Source of the DNA: Chrysomallon squamiferum
Taxonomy: Eukaryota > Mollusca > Gastropoda > Neomphalida > Peltospiridae
Assembly (NCBI GenBank): GCA_012295275.1
Contig: CM022678.1
Span: forward strand, 5,976,059 to 5,988,558
DNA: 12,500 nt
Direction of reading: 5' to 3'
A program made the translations under genes and the position numbers. Below, piece by piece: positions 1 through 8,950 of this stretch (position 1 is its first letter; each line of letters begins with the position of its first letter). Below the pieces are notes generated by a model. The model saw only the letters and a program-made list of their open reading frames with translations, searched no databases and was not told the DNA's origin.

Positions 1-142
1 TGTTGTATGAGGGCAAATGTTCATTTTTTTTTTTTTTTTTTTTTTTTTTATCTGTTTCTATGTTTTTTTTATAGATAATGAAAACATGCACAATTCTATA
101 TCCATTTATACATAAATATGCATGTTTAAATTTAAATTAACA

Positions 143-181
<39 letters not shown>

Positions 182-184
182 AAA
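1..184. repeat. Poly-T run and CA microsatellite
   Basis: A run of 26 T occupies 24-49 and a (CA)n tract about 149-177, followed by poly-A. No coding sequence is visible. The CA tract sits at the outer edge of the left inverted-repeat arm and may correspond to the TG-rich tract beyond the right arm. Confidence 0.85.
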
Positions 185-545
185 GCAGTTTTACAAACAT
201 CTTATTTTCTACTTACACATTAATTTACTCCTAAAGTTGAAACAACCACAGTCACACATTTCAAAAATACAACAACTTTAATCAACTTTCCCAGTATACT
301 TGAACGAGAAAAAAAAAAAATCTCATTATGAAAGGGGATACATTATTAAATGTATCAACATCATCACTTTACAACCCGTATTACACAATAACCAGGAAGA
401 TGTGTGTTTACGACACGCATCTGTTTCTTTGAAAAAAGAAACACTTGCCTAATGAAAAAGTCTGTTTTCTATCTAATCAGTAACCGTCTGGACCTAACAT
501 GTAGTGATTTTGATGGAAGTTCTGCTTCTTAAACAAAATAACATT
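185..545 (+). repeat. Left arm of a long imperfect inverted repeat
   Basis: This stretch aligns colinearly with the reverse complement of about 2555-2900. Anchor matches are cttacacattaatttact (212-229, one mismatch to 2867-2884), tacacaataacca (382-394 to 2717-2729), acgcatctgtttctt (415-429 to 2682-2696) and gaaaaagtctgttttct (454-470 to 2641-2658, one extra A). Order and spacing are kept, so this is a real ancient inverted duplication, not chance. No coding sequence is seen in it. Confidence 0.8.
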
Positions 546-1790
546 GAATAATAATGAAAAGGCATGTTTGCTTCTTACGTTTTTTTAATCTGATTCTGTA
601 ATTAGGTTGAACATTCATTTATAAAAAAAAAAAAATTGTATGATGATAAAAAAATTTTTTTTTGCTATTTGAGATTAACCTGAAACAATAACCATTAAGA
701 TATTGTTATTATGATGAAGGTCTGTTTCTTAAAAAATAGCATATAATAATGAAAAGGCTTCTTAAATTTAGTTATGGTTCTGTAATTACATTTATTTAAA
801 AAAAAAACAAAAAAAACGTTGTATAATGATGAAAATGTGTTTTTGCTGTTTGAGATTATCCTGTAACAGTAGCTATTAAGACACTGCATTCATGATAAAT
901 ATATCCTGTCTTAAAAATAATACAGACTTTGCCTTAATCTGAATTTTAGTCTGAAATAATAGTCATCAAGACAACATGGGTGACAAATATAAATTTCTCA
1001 AAAATGCTATTACAACAATTATGAAATAACAGTTAATCTTAATATTTAGTTTGAAATACCTGATCATCGCAACAACAAGTAAATGATGAATCAAAAATAC
1101 CACTTAATAATCAAAAGGTGTTGTTGTTGTTGTTTCTTAAATTTTAAATTGTAAATAAGATGAAGGTACATTTATTAAAACCCTGATTTATTTTTGAAGT
1201 GTCTTAGCTATTTGTGTTTAATCTGAAATAATAATAATCTTTTTTTTATTTTTATTTTTTTATTTAATTATGATGAAGATCTCTTTCATAAACATACCAT
1301 ATATATATATAATTAGTGAATTAATGAAAAAGGTGTCTTTTCTTCTTAAATTTAGTCCAAAATGATATTATAATTAATATGAAGGTGTATTAATCAGAAA
1401 TGATGAAATGTCCCATTTGTTAAATGCTATAATAATCTGTAATTATAAAAAGGTCCTCTTTGAAACAGTAATCATCAAAACGCTGTCTTTAATGTAATTC
1501 ATTTCTTACATGATGTAATGTTCAGTACTTTTTAAAACCTTTTGGATATGAAGCAACAGTCATCAATGTATTGTTTTTATTATATGTCTCTATTCTTACT
1601 TGTTAAAACATCAATAATTTTATTTAAAAAAAAAGTCTGTGACTGAAATATTAGGCATCAAAACACTAATTATCATAAATGTCTAACTTTTTTGTAACAC
1701 TCTGTAATTACGGGAAAAAAAAAGTCTTCTGTTGAAACAGTAAGATATTTTGATTAGATGAAGTTCTCTCTCTTGTGCAGGTAATTTAGA
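440..1790 (+). repeat. Decayed ~90-bp tandem array
   Basis: A degenerate unit recurs about every 90-100 bases. It contains a phrase like ctgaaacaataRtcatcaag followed by tgatgaaggtctgtttctta and then taataatgaaaagg. Clear cores start near 678, 857, 948, 1047, 1221, 1461, 1547, 1640 and 1733, with weaker ones between. Many units carry A or T homopolymers. The unit also occurs inside both inverted-repeat arms, so the array and the inverted repeat form one structure. The short open frame at 695-889 on the minus strand is repeat noise. Confidence 0.65.
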
Positions 1791-1904
1791 AAATACCTAT
1801 TTCCTTGTGATGTTTTAACTAAAGAACAAATGAATTCTGACATGGGAAGATTTTCCCTTAGTTCTCATCATACAGATTCTTTTTTTAAGAAAAAAAAAAA
1901 AAGA

Positions 1905-2085
1905 AAAAAAAGCCAAACACATCATACCAAAACATGACCTAATTAAGAAATTTGCCATCAACGAAATTAGGAATCTTCTTTTTTTTTTTTTTTTTTTTTT
2001 TTTTTCATTTTTCTCCAATAAAGAGATGCTTCAAAAAAACCCCACATAATTATCAATAAACTTGCCGTCAATGAAATATTTTTTA

Positions 2086-2118
<33 letters not shown>

Positions 2119-2140
2119 CCCAATAAAGATCAAGTTTGAT
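1905..2140 (-). repeat. Two to three diverged ~110-bp tandem copies with poly-T blocks
   Basis: Copies share gaaatttgccatcaacgaaat (1947-) or aaacttgccgtcaatgaaat (2058-), followed by a run of more than 20 T and then ccaataaag. Minus-strand open frames here encode poly-lysine from the homopolymers and look like no protein. They are not annotated as genes. Confidence 0.65.
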
Positions 2141-2554
2141 CAGAGTGTAAAGATATTTCACAGATGGCCCATGTGATGTGATTACGGTTATCAGAAGAAG
2201 AATTAGTTCTTTCATGGCACTGTTTTTGAAACAGCAGAGCACCATTAACGAGGTTTTTTTTTTTCTTCATCAGACATAATTGATCTTTTTGAGACTTACA
2301 TGACGCAATTCTGCCTGTTCTGGCATCATGGTGCCAAATAATTATTATTATTATTATTATTTTTATTTTTATTATTATTATTTAAATTTAAAACAAAATA
2401 TTTTTTTTTTTTTTTTTTTTTTAATTTTTGTATAGAGAGTAAAAAAATGATGTTTTATTAGCGTCGATTTTTAAAAACTTTACGACAGTTTTAACATTTA
2501 ATTTGTTAACTCTCTTTCATTCATAATATTATTTCAGAACTTGTAATTATTATT
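2141..2554. other. AT-rich noncoding stretch with TTA and poly-T tracts
   Basis: Contains an (ATT)n/(TTA)n tract at about 2337-2392 and a 22-base poly-T from 2401. The rest is unique AT-rich sequence. The inner edge of the right inverted-repeat arm begins near the end of this interval. No coding potential is visible. Confidence 0.6.
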
Positions 2555-2900
2555 TTTTTTTCCTAATTTTTATCAAGAAACAGAAACCTTCGTCATAATC
2601 GCTGTGTGTCCAGGTGTTTGGTTACTGTTTCAGATTAGCCAGAAAACAGACTTTTTTCATCGCCAACAGTGTTGCTTTTCTAAGAAACAGATGCGTATCA
2701 TAGGCACACATCTCAATGGTTATTGTGTAGTAACGGTTAATGAATTTAATTATGTATCCTTTTCATAATTAGATTTATTTCTTCTCACTGAAGTAAGCTG
2801 AAAAGTTGGTTATAGTTATTGTTTTTCTGTATAATAATAATGTGACTGTTTTCAAACTTTAGAAGCAGTAAATGAATGTGTAAGGACACCATAGGTATTT
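2555..2900 (-). repeat. Right arm of the long inverted repeat
   Basis: The reverse complement of this interval matches 185-545, including the same 90-bp unit phrases (on the minus strand: aatctgaaacagtaacc, then tgacgaagg..tctgtttctt). Divergence, small indels and the loss of about 11 bases opposite 357-370 indicate an old event. No target-site duplication or sharp terminus was recognised. Confidence 0.8.
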
Positions 2901-3140
2901 GTAATGTTTGCTTGTGTTTGTGTGTGTTTTGATGTGTTGGTGTGTGTGTGTGTGTGTGTTGGTGTTTGTGTTGGTGGTGGTGTGTGTGTGATTTTGTTTG
3001 GATATATACGTATTTTGATGCATGCATATTGGTCTATGTGTGTTGGTGTGTGTATATTTAGTGTAGACATATGTCTGTTTATGTGCATGGTGTGTATATT
3101 ATATATGTATGTAAGTGTGTATGTGTGTGTGTCTGTAGTA
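2899..3140 (+). repeat. Degenerate TG-rich microsatellite tract
   Basis: Interrupted (TG)n with GTT, GGT and TATA interruptions runs through this interval. It produces overlapping Cys/Val-rich and His/Thr-rich open frames on both strands that are low-complexity artefacts. By position it mirrors the CA tract outside the left inverted-repeat arm. Confidence 0.8.
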
Positions 3141-3786
3141 TCATGTATTATCATCACATGCTTTGATATTCTGAACTTGAACTGTATTGCGTCCAGTGTA
3201 TTTTCAACAACAAAAAATTGAAAAAAAAATTACACTTAAAACATTACCATTTATCGCAACAGAATGGCATAGGATTACAGAAGTAAATACAAAAACATTT
3301 TGATTATTTGGATTTTTGGGGGCTGGGTTTTAGTCCTGCTGCTCTTATTGGATTTTTGTGGCTGAGGGTATTTTCAGTACCCACTTGTTTTGGTCTGTCT
3401 TCATTTATAGCCTTTGAATTGCCAGCTTCGTACCATTGATCTGTATTCACTGAAACCGTGAATCAGTTGACACAATCCTTTTAAACTCCTGACATCTGTA
3501 GAAGGTGCATTGTAGAAGGTTAGGAAGAAGTCGAGTTGACTTTCCTGGCCTTTTAAGAATGTCCTGGTATTTTGCTTTTATTCGCCGCAGATTCTTTGTT
3601 GTCACGGCAACTGGAATCAAAGAGGCACTCTGTGTAATTAGGCGCTAATAACTGCAGTGGAAACGCTCCTGTTGAAAGCCGATGATGGGTTTGTGAACCC
3701 CCCCGGTCATCAGTGGAATTAGAGTGGACGTGTGGTCAGTGGTCTGAATGCAGAGTCTGGTGTGTTGAAAGCAGCTGCAGGCAGAG
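3141..3786. other. Unique noncoding stretch, moderately GC-rich towards its end
   Basis: No repeat array or convincing exon is visible. About 3590-3710 is less AT-rich and contains adjacent TAATTA and GCTAATAA homeodomain-like sites and a gggtttgtgaaccc hairpin. It could be a conserved regulatory element, but nothing in a single sequence proves it. A 22-codon hydrophobic frame near 3298-3363 lacks splice signals and family motifs. Confidence 0.4.
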
Positions 3787-3879
3787 GTTTGAGTGGTTAA
3801 GAGTGGTCAGTGTGGTCAGTGTTTGATTTTTTTTGTTAAGAGTGGACAACATGGCCAGTGCTCTTTTGTTAGTAGTGAG
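3787..3879 (+). repeat. Degenerate precursor copies flanking the 27-bp array
   Basis: Phrases such as gagtggtcagtgtggtcagtgtttgatttttttt and agagtggacaacatggccagtg resemble the array unit with more divergence. They look like older edge copies from which the homogeneous array expanded. Confidence 0.5.
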
Positions 3880-4690
3880 AGAGTAGTTAATGTTTTGTTA
3901 GTAATGAGAGTAGTTAATGTTTTGTTAGTAGTCAGAGTAGTTAATGTTTTGTTGGTGGTCAGAGTAGTTAATGTTTTATTGGTAGTCAGAGTAGTTAATG
4001 TTTTGTTAATAGTCAGAGTAGTTAATGTTTTGTTGGTAGTCAGAGTAGTTAATGTTTTGTTGGTGGTCAGAGTAGTTAATGTTTTGTTAGTACGCAGAGT
4101 AGTTAATGTTTTGTTAGTAGTCAGAGTAGTTAATGTTTTGTTGGTTGTCAGAGTAGTTAATGTTTTGTTAGTACATGAGAGTAGTTAATGTTTTGTTGGT
4201 AATCAGAGTAGTTAATGTTTTGTTGGTAATCAGAGTAGTTAATGTTTTGTTGGTAATCAGAGTAGTTAATGTTTTGTTGGTAGTCAGAGTAGTTAATGTT
4301 TTGTTGGTAGTCAGAGTAGTTAATGTTTTGTTTGTAGTCAGAGTAGTTAATGTTTTGTTGGTAGTCAGAATAGTTAATGTTTTGTTGGTGGTCAGAATAG
4401 TTAATGTTTTGTTGGTGGTCAGAATAGTTAATGTTTTGTTAGTACTCAGAGTAGTTTATGTTTTGTTGGTAGTCAGAATAGTTAATGTTTTGTTGGTAGT
4501 CAGAATAGTTAATGTTTTGTTGGTAGTCAGAATAGTTAATGTTTTGTTGGTAGTCAGAGTAGTTAATGTTTTGTTAGTACTCAGAATAGTTAATGTTTTG
4601 TTAGTACTCAGAGTAGTTAATGTTTTGTTAGTACTCAGAGTAGTTAATGTTTTGTTAGTACTCAGAGTAGTTAATGTTTTGTTGGTTTCA
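3880..4690 (+). repeat. 27-bp minisatellite, 30 copies
   Basis: A 27-base unit, consensus agagtagttaatgttttg followed by ttggtagtc, repeats 30 times. One extra base near 4174 splits the array into 11 and 19 copies. Because 27 is a multiple of three and one frame lacks stops, two long frames of RVVNVLLVV-type nonapeptides arise. They have no start context or splice support and are not a gene. Variants cluster: aatagtt units lie in the middle of the second block, and gtactc units fill its end. Confidence 0.97.
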
Positions 4691-5037
4691 ACAGTCAGTC
4701 TTGTTTTTTTTTTTTTTGTTATAGCAATCAGAATGGTCAGAGTTTGGTCTTGGTAGGATACTCAGTCCTGTTGTTGTTGTTGTTGTTGTTAAAGAGGTTT
4801 TTTTACAATCAATGTTAGTATGGTCAGGCTTCTTTTCTTTTTTAATATATCACAGAGTGGGAAATCCTGATCAATATTTTTTGGTTTTCTTACTGGATTT
4901 TTTTTATCTATTAAAGAGAAGCACCTGATCAATATTAATATTTTGTTTTAGGTTAGACTCACCTGGATAGCACTGTTTTTTGGTAGTTAGAATGGTCATC
5001 ATGATCTGTCATTTTTTGTTGATGTTTTGTTATCTGT
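4691..5037. other. Noncoding stretch between minisatellite and exon a
   Basis: Holds a poly-T run (about 4705-4717), a (TTG)n microsatellite (about 4770-4790), scattered diverged phrases related to the 27-bp unit (aatggtcagag, tagaatggtcatc) and a repeated ctgatcaatatt phrase. No coding sequence is visible. Confidence 0.5.
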
Positions 5038-5057
5038 GGGTGGGGTGGGGGTGGGGG
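5038..5057 (+). other. G-quadruplex motif with single-base loops
   Basis: Four G runs of 3, 4, 5 and 5 bases are separated by single T. This is a canonical intramolecular quadruplex pattern of the most stable loop class. It lies on the sense strand of the gene, 144 bases upstream of exon a, so the pre-mRNA would carry it. Confidence 0.75.
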
Positions 5058-5173
5058 TGATCCTCGTACAATCTCTCCAATACTTCTTCATACCAACAAC
5101 GCTTCTTTTTACTGTTATAATTTCAGAACTGTTTTTTTTTGTTTTTGTTTGACTTATGGCTATGTGAATGCAG

Positions 5174-5200
5174 TGTTGTTGTTGTTGTTGTTAATTTCAG
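5174..5200 (+). other. TTG repeat at splice acceptor with possible in-frame alternative acceptor
   Basis: The acceptor of exon a is preceded by a (TTG)n run instead of an ordinary pyrimidine tract. A second AG lies exactly 27 bases upstream (gcag ending at 5173). It has a good T-rich tract before it (about 5131-5151). Using it would insert nine in-frame codons with no stop, mostly leucine, before LPK. Which site is used cannot be read from sequence; family alignment favours 5201. Confidence 0.4.
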
Positions 5201-5365
5201 ACTTGCCCAAGTCGGTGCTGCGCCTGCTGAAGAACTCGGTGTTCATCGTTCTGTGCGTTGCCGTCTGCTGCGAGATTTCCATCGTCAGCGGCTTCGTCGT
5301 CTTCCTGCCCAAGTACATCGAGACTCAGTTTGGCACGTCGACGTCGGTCGCCAACCTCTTCACAG
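5201..5365 (+). CDS. SLCO: OATP exon a: TM7 and start of TM8
   Basis: This 165-base internal exon follows an acceptor ending ttaatttcag and is followed by the strong donor gtgagt at 5366. The first two bases complete a codon from an unseen upstream exon (phase 1), and one base is left over at the end (phase 1). The 54 full codons begin LPKSVLRLLKN, the conserved cytosolic lead into TM7. A hydrophobic helix follows (about residues 11-33), then FLPKYIETQFG, the typical OATP TM7/loop signature, and TSTSVANLFTG, which opens TM8. The exon is distinctly GC-rich and codon-biased towards C/G-ending codons, unlike exons c and d, and stands out sharply from the flanking repeats. An (AG)n tract starts 8 bases into the following intron. 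Confidence 0.93.
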
Positions 5366-5371
5366 GTGAGT

Positions 5372-5892
<521 letters not shown>

Positions 5893-6113
5893 TAACACAT
5901 TTATATCATTTTGCATTATATTATCTAACACAAATTGTAAGAAGTGTTTATACATATATCTTACTCATATAACAGTCACACACACACATATACACAGCTC
6001 AAAACACAAAAACATATAAACACAGAAATACACACACATACACACAGATTTCCAAACTTACATGCAGAGATGCAGAGCCATTTAACAGACAACACACATG
6101 TACATATTTTCAG
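5893..6113. other. Intron remainder with CA-rich stretch
   Basis: AT-rich intron sequence with an interrupted CA-rich segment at about 5973-6053, then the acceptor region of exon b. The open frame spanning 5944-6219 crosses the acceptor and is not the transporter frame. Confidence 0.6.
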
Positions 6114-6194
6114 GGGGTATTGGAATTCCTGGCGCTATAGTTGGTATTCTGATCGGAGGTTACCTAACAAAGAGGTTACAACTGCAGTCCAAAG
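6114..6194 (+). CDS. SLCO: OATP exon b: TM8
   Basis: This 81-base exon lies between acceptor tattttcag and donor gtcagt. It enters and leaves in phase 1. With the preceding base it encodes a glycine-rich helix (GGIGIPGAIVGILIGGYL) followed by the basic TKRLQLQSK, which matches the family pattern of a glycine-rich TM8 with a K-R-L/K cytosolic end. The donor is weaker than its neighbours, with C at intron position +3. The upstream intron (5366-6113) consists mostly of the GA tract and a CA-rich stretch; the downstream intron is only 353 bases. Confidence 0.9.
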
Positions 6195-6547
6195 GTCAGT
6201 TAAATATATATATATATAATTTTTTTTAAATATTTATTTGTTTATGTTTCGATTGATTTTATAAATTTATTCCTTTGCTTTATACAAGCTGTTATATTGT
6301 AAACTGACTTTCATTTTATTAATTCATACCTTTGTTTCATAAACTGATTTTTTTATTCTTTCAAATTGATTCTTCACTTACATGCCTATTTTCAATATAC
6401 ATCAGTTACGTTACTTTTTCGTTATTATCATTGATTCGGTATGCAACTTACTGTTTGTATTACACGATTTTATAACTGAATGACTGATTTTTCAGTCAAC
6501 CGTGCACTTGATTCTTTTTACACCTCAGTGATTCGTTTTCTTGACAG
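6195..6547. other. Intron between exons b and c with a diverged 57-bp duplication
   Basis: An AT repeat begins the intron. Two diverged copies share tttatt.ctttgctttata (core cctttg at 6272) and ttcatacctttgtttcata (core cctttg at 6329), giving a period near 57 bases. No other feature is visible. Confidence 0.5.
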
Positions 6548-6665
6548 GAGCTCTTCAGCTGATTCTTCTTCTGAACGGTCTCGCGCTTGGAGGTTATACG
6601 TTTTTCTTCTTCCTTGGTTGTGATAATCTGAAAATTGCAGGAGCCACATTCCCATACTTCAACAG
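6548..6665 (+). CDS. SLCO: OATP exon c: TM9 and start of extracellular loop
   Basis: This 118-base exon follows acceptor ttcttgacag and ends at donor gtgagt. It enters in phase 1 and leaves in phase 2. The frame reads GALQLILLLNGLALGGYTFF, a hydrophobic TM9, then FFLGCDNLKIAGATFPYFN. GCDN followed by an A/G-V-rich stretch is a recognisable OATP signature at the extracellular end of TM9. The final codon is split; joined to exon d it becomes serine and creates the glycosylation sequon Asn-Ser-Ser. No internal stop or frameshift is present. Confidence 0.92.
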
Positions 6666-7356
6666 GTGAGTAAATTTAGTGTTTTATTGAAGTATGTATG
6701 TGTGTCTGAGCATTTGAGGAGGAAGAAGAAGAAGAAGAAGGCAAAGAAGAAGTTTATTAAATTGTGCAGTTCCGTTTTTTGTTTTTAAACGCAGTTCATT
6801 TGAATAGAGTAGTAAAAGAAATCTTGTCGTTGGTAGTTCATAAAAATGATGCTTGGCGTGGAGTTGGCAGATTTTTTAAAGTGTGTTTGATTTAAAGATT
6901 GTTCATTTAAAAGCAGTGTTTTGTGTTCATAAAAGAAATCTTGTAGTTTTCTTTGTAAAAAATAACCCTTTATATTTGATATCAGCAGATTTCTTGTTTA
7001 AAATTTTTATGTTTCCTATTGATTTATTTTTTTTTTACTTTAAAATCATTTAATTAATTTTTGATTTACATATTTTAAATATAAATAAATAAATGGACAT
7101 GAATAATATAGTTAAAGCTATTTTTTTTTCAATTTGTGTAAGAAAAAAAAAATACAGCATTCTTTGTTTTTATACTGATTTATTATTTTAGTTTATAGAA
7201 TAATTCATTTATAATAAATATTACTTCATTTTTGACACCAAACTTACAAACTGTGTATATGAATAAATTATCTATTAACATATTTTTTTTTATACTTCCA
7301 ACTTTTTTTTTTTTTTTTTTTCCATTTTCACTCTCAAAACTTTTTACATTTTGTAG
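6666..7356. other. Intron between exons c and d with a ~117-bp duplication
   Basis: A GAA-rich run lies at about 6718-6756. Two diverged copies of a ~117-base unit share aaaagaaatcttgt at 6814-6827 and 6931-6944, and both have gttcattt upstream and gcagattt downstream. The rest is AT-rich, ending in the poly-T tract before exon d. Confidence 0.55.
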
Positions 7357-7540
7357 TTCTGGACACAAGATCTTTGAGGCTAACCTCACCTCATCGTGCA
7401 ACCAAGACTGTGCCTGTTCATCCAACTACATTGAGCCCATCTGCGGCATCAACGGCATCACCTACTTCTCCCCGTGTCATGCCGGCTGCACTGGTTTGAA
7501 CCGATTTTATGAAACCGATAATGAAAATAAAAGATCGTTT
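7357..7540 (+). CDS. SLCO: OATP exon d: Kazal-like cysteine-rich loop
   Basis: This 184-base exon contributes one base to the split serine and then 61 codons, ending in phase 0 at donor gtaagt. Upstream is a 20-base poly-T pyrimidine tract and acceptor ttttgtag. It encodes the core of the extracellular loop between TM9 and TM10, which in OATPs is a Kazal-type fold needed for surface expression and transport. Cysteines fall at exon residues 14, 18, 20, 29, 40 and 44, in the pattern C...C.C........C..........C...C, with YIEPICGINGITYFSPCHAGC at residues 24-44. A sequon Asn-Leu-Thr is at residues 9-11. The last 5 exon bases and the donor are the start of a ~150-bp unit repeated twice more in the intron. 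A shortened copy of this exon lies at 9605-9707. Confidence 0.94.
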
Positions 7541-7990
7541 GTAAGTAAAGTTGCTAATTGAAATTTTTTAACCGTACGTTTTTTGGTTTTTTTTTGTATG
7601 AATAGGTACGTTATTGGAGGTTAATTGATTGATTTCTTTATTGATATGTTTGTTTTGTTTATTTATTTATTTGTTTATTTTACGTTTGTAAGTAAAGTCT
7701 GTAATTGAAATTTTTTAACCATACATTTAGTTTTTTGTATGAATAGGTACGTTATTGGAGGTTAATTGTTTGATTTCTTTATTGATATGTTTTTTTGTTT
7801 GTTTGTTTGTTTATTTATTTATTTTTTTATTTTACATTTGTAAGTAAAGTCTGTAATTGAAATTTTTTAACCATACATTTAGTTTTTTGTATGAATAGGT
7901 ACGTTATTGGAGGTTAATTGTTTGATTTCTTTATTGATATGTTTTTTTGTTTGTTTGTTTGTTTGTTTATTTATTTATTTTTTTATTTTC
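7536..7990 (+). repeat. ~150-bp tandem triplication carrying the exon d 5' splice site
   Basis: Three near-identical units begin with cgtttgtaagtaaag (or cattt in the third) and continue through ttgaaattttttaacc, gtatgaataggtacgttattgg and a TTTG/TTTA-rich end. The gtaagt hexamer occurs at 7541, 7688 and 7840 (periods 147 and 152). Only the first is the real donor. Units 2 and 3 are closer to each other than to unit 1, so unit 1 is older or unit 2 was duplicated later. Reading past 7541 meets TGA at 7559. Confidence 0.95.
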
Positions 7991-8160
7991 TTTGTTTATT
8001 TATTTTCTTTATTTATTTATTTATTTATTTGCTAATATATATTTGGATATTTGTCAGTTTAGTTATTTATGTTTATTTTCTTATTTTTATTTTAGTTAGT
8101 TATTTTATTATTCAGATATGTTTATTTATTTATAGTTTATGTATTTAATTGTTTATGATG
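7960..8160 (+). repeat. TTTA/TTTG tetranucleotide-rich stretch
   Basis: Interrupted (TTTA)n and (TTTG)n continue from the end of the third 150-bp unit. The Phe/Leu/Ile-rich open frame here is a low-complexity artefact. Confidence 0.8.
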
Positions 8161-8443
8161 TTATGTATTATATAGTTTTAGCCTTTTTTCAATGAAAAAG
8201 GGGGGTAAAAAAATGCAAATCAATAAATCATAAATGATAATAATAATATATAAATAAGCAATAATAATAATAATAAATAAAAACATTGAACTGTACAGCA
8301 ATAAGCTGATTTCCATCAAACCTGAAACCCAAAATATTGTAACTATAAATGAAAATAAATAAAGTGTTATTTTGAAATAAATTTGTCTAATTTTAGAGAT
8401 TTTGTTACTTTCACAGACATTTTAAATTATGGATATCTTGGTA

Positions 8444-8474
<31 letters not shown>

Positions 8475-8950
8475 GAAAGAAAGAAAACATTTTGTTTTTT
8501 AAACTAGTTCACCATATTTGCATTTAATTTTGAGGTTTCACAATTTCTCTCTCTATACTGTTCAATAAATTGTTTGTATTAATCACATTTTTTAATTGAA
8601 TATTCACATTAATCTTGTAAGATATATAATTTATCATTAAACATTTTTGAACGTTATAAAGTTATTTACATACAATTTTTTTTATCAGTTTTAATCACCA
8701 TTCAATTTCCATTAGAAACCACATGGTGGAAAATACAACTACCAAAACCTTCTGTAGAAACTGATTATAATAATCAGCACATAAAAAATAAAATAAAAAT
8801 CATATCCACACAAAAAAAAAAATTCATCTGACACACCTTATTTTTAAAACCACTGAAAACTAACTAATGCCATACTGATGACCAAATGCATATTAGAAAG
8901 TTAATAAGCATAAAAAAAAATTAATTAAAAAATCAAAATAAAATTAAATA
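8161..8950. other. AT-rich intron with a 28-base poly-A
   Basis: Contains a small hairpin (ccttttttcaatgaaaaagg near 8182), TAA-rich runs, and a poly-A of 28 bases (8447-8474) followed by GAAA repeats. No retroelement body was recognised upstream of the poly-A. No coding sequence is visible. Confidence 0.55.

Noticed and set aside
1815-2245. Lysine-rich minus-strand proteins
   Set aside because: They arise from poly-T runs in tandem repeats; there is no domain, and they overlap in different frames.
3298-3363. A 22-codon hydrophobic frame with W..GW, faintly like OATP TM6
   Set aside because: No acceptor or donor in the right phase, a stop directly after, and no conserved OATP motif.
3880-4690. 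CRISPR-like regular array
   Set aside because: Units are contiguous 27-mers without variable spacers, in intron-rich animal DNA.
3793-4756. Two long frames encoding RVVNVLLVV-type nonapeptide repeats
   Set aside because: They are translations of the 27-bp minisatellite, separated by a one-base shift, with no plausible start, splice signal or protein family.
8400-8490. Retroelement 3' end suggested by a 28-base poly-A with GAAA tail
   Set aside because: No LINE or SINE body, target-site duplication or reverse-transcriptase motif is visible upstream.
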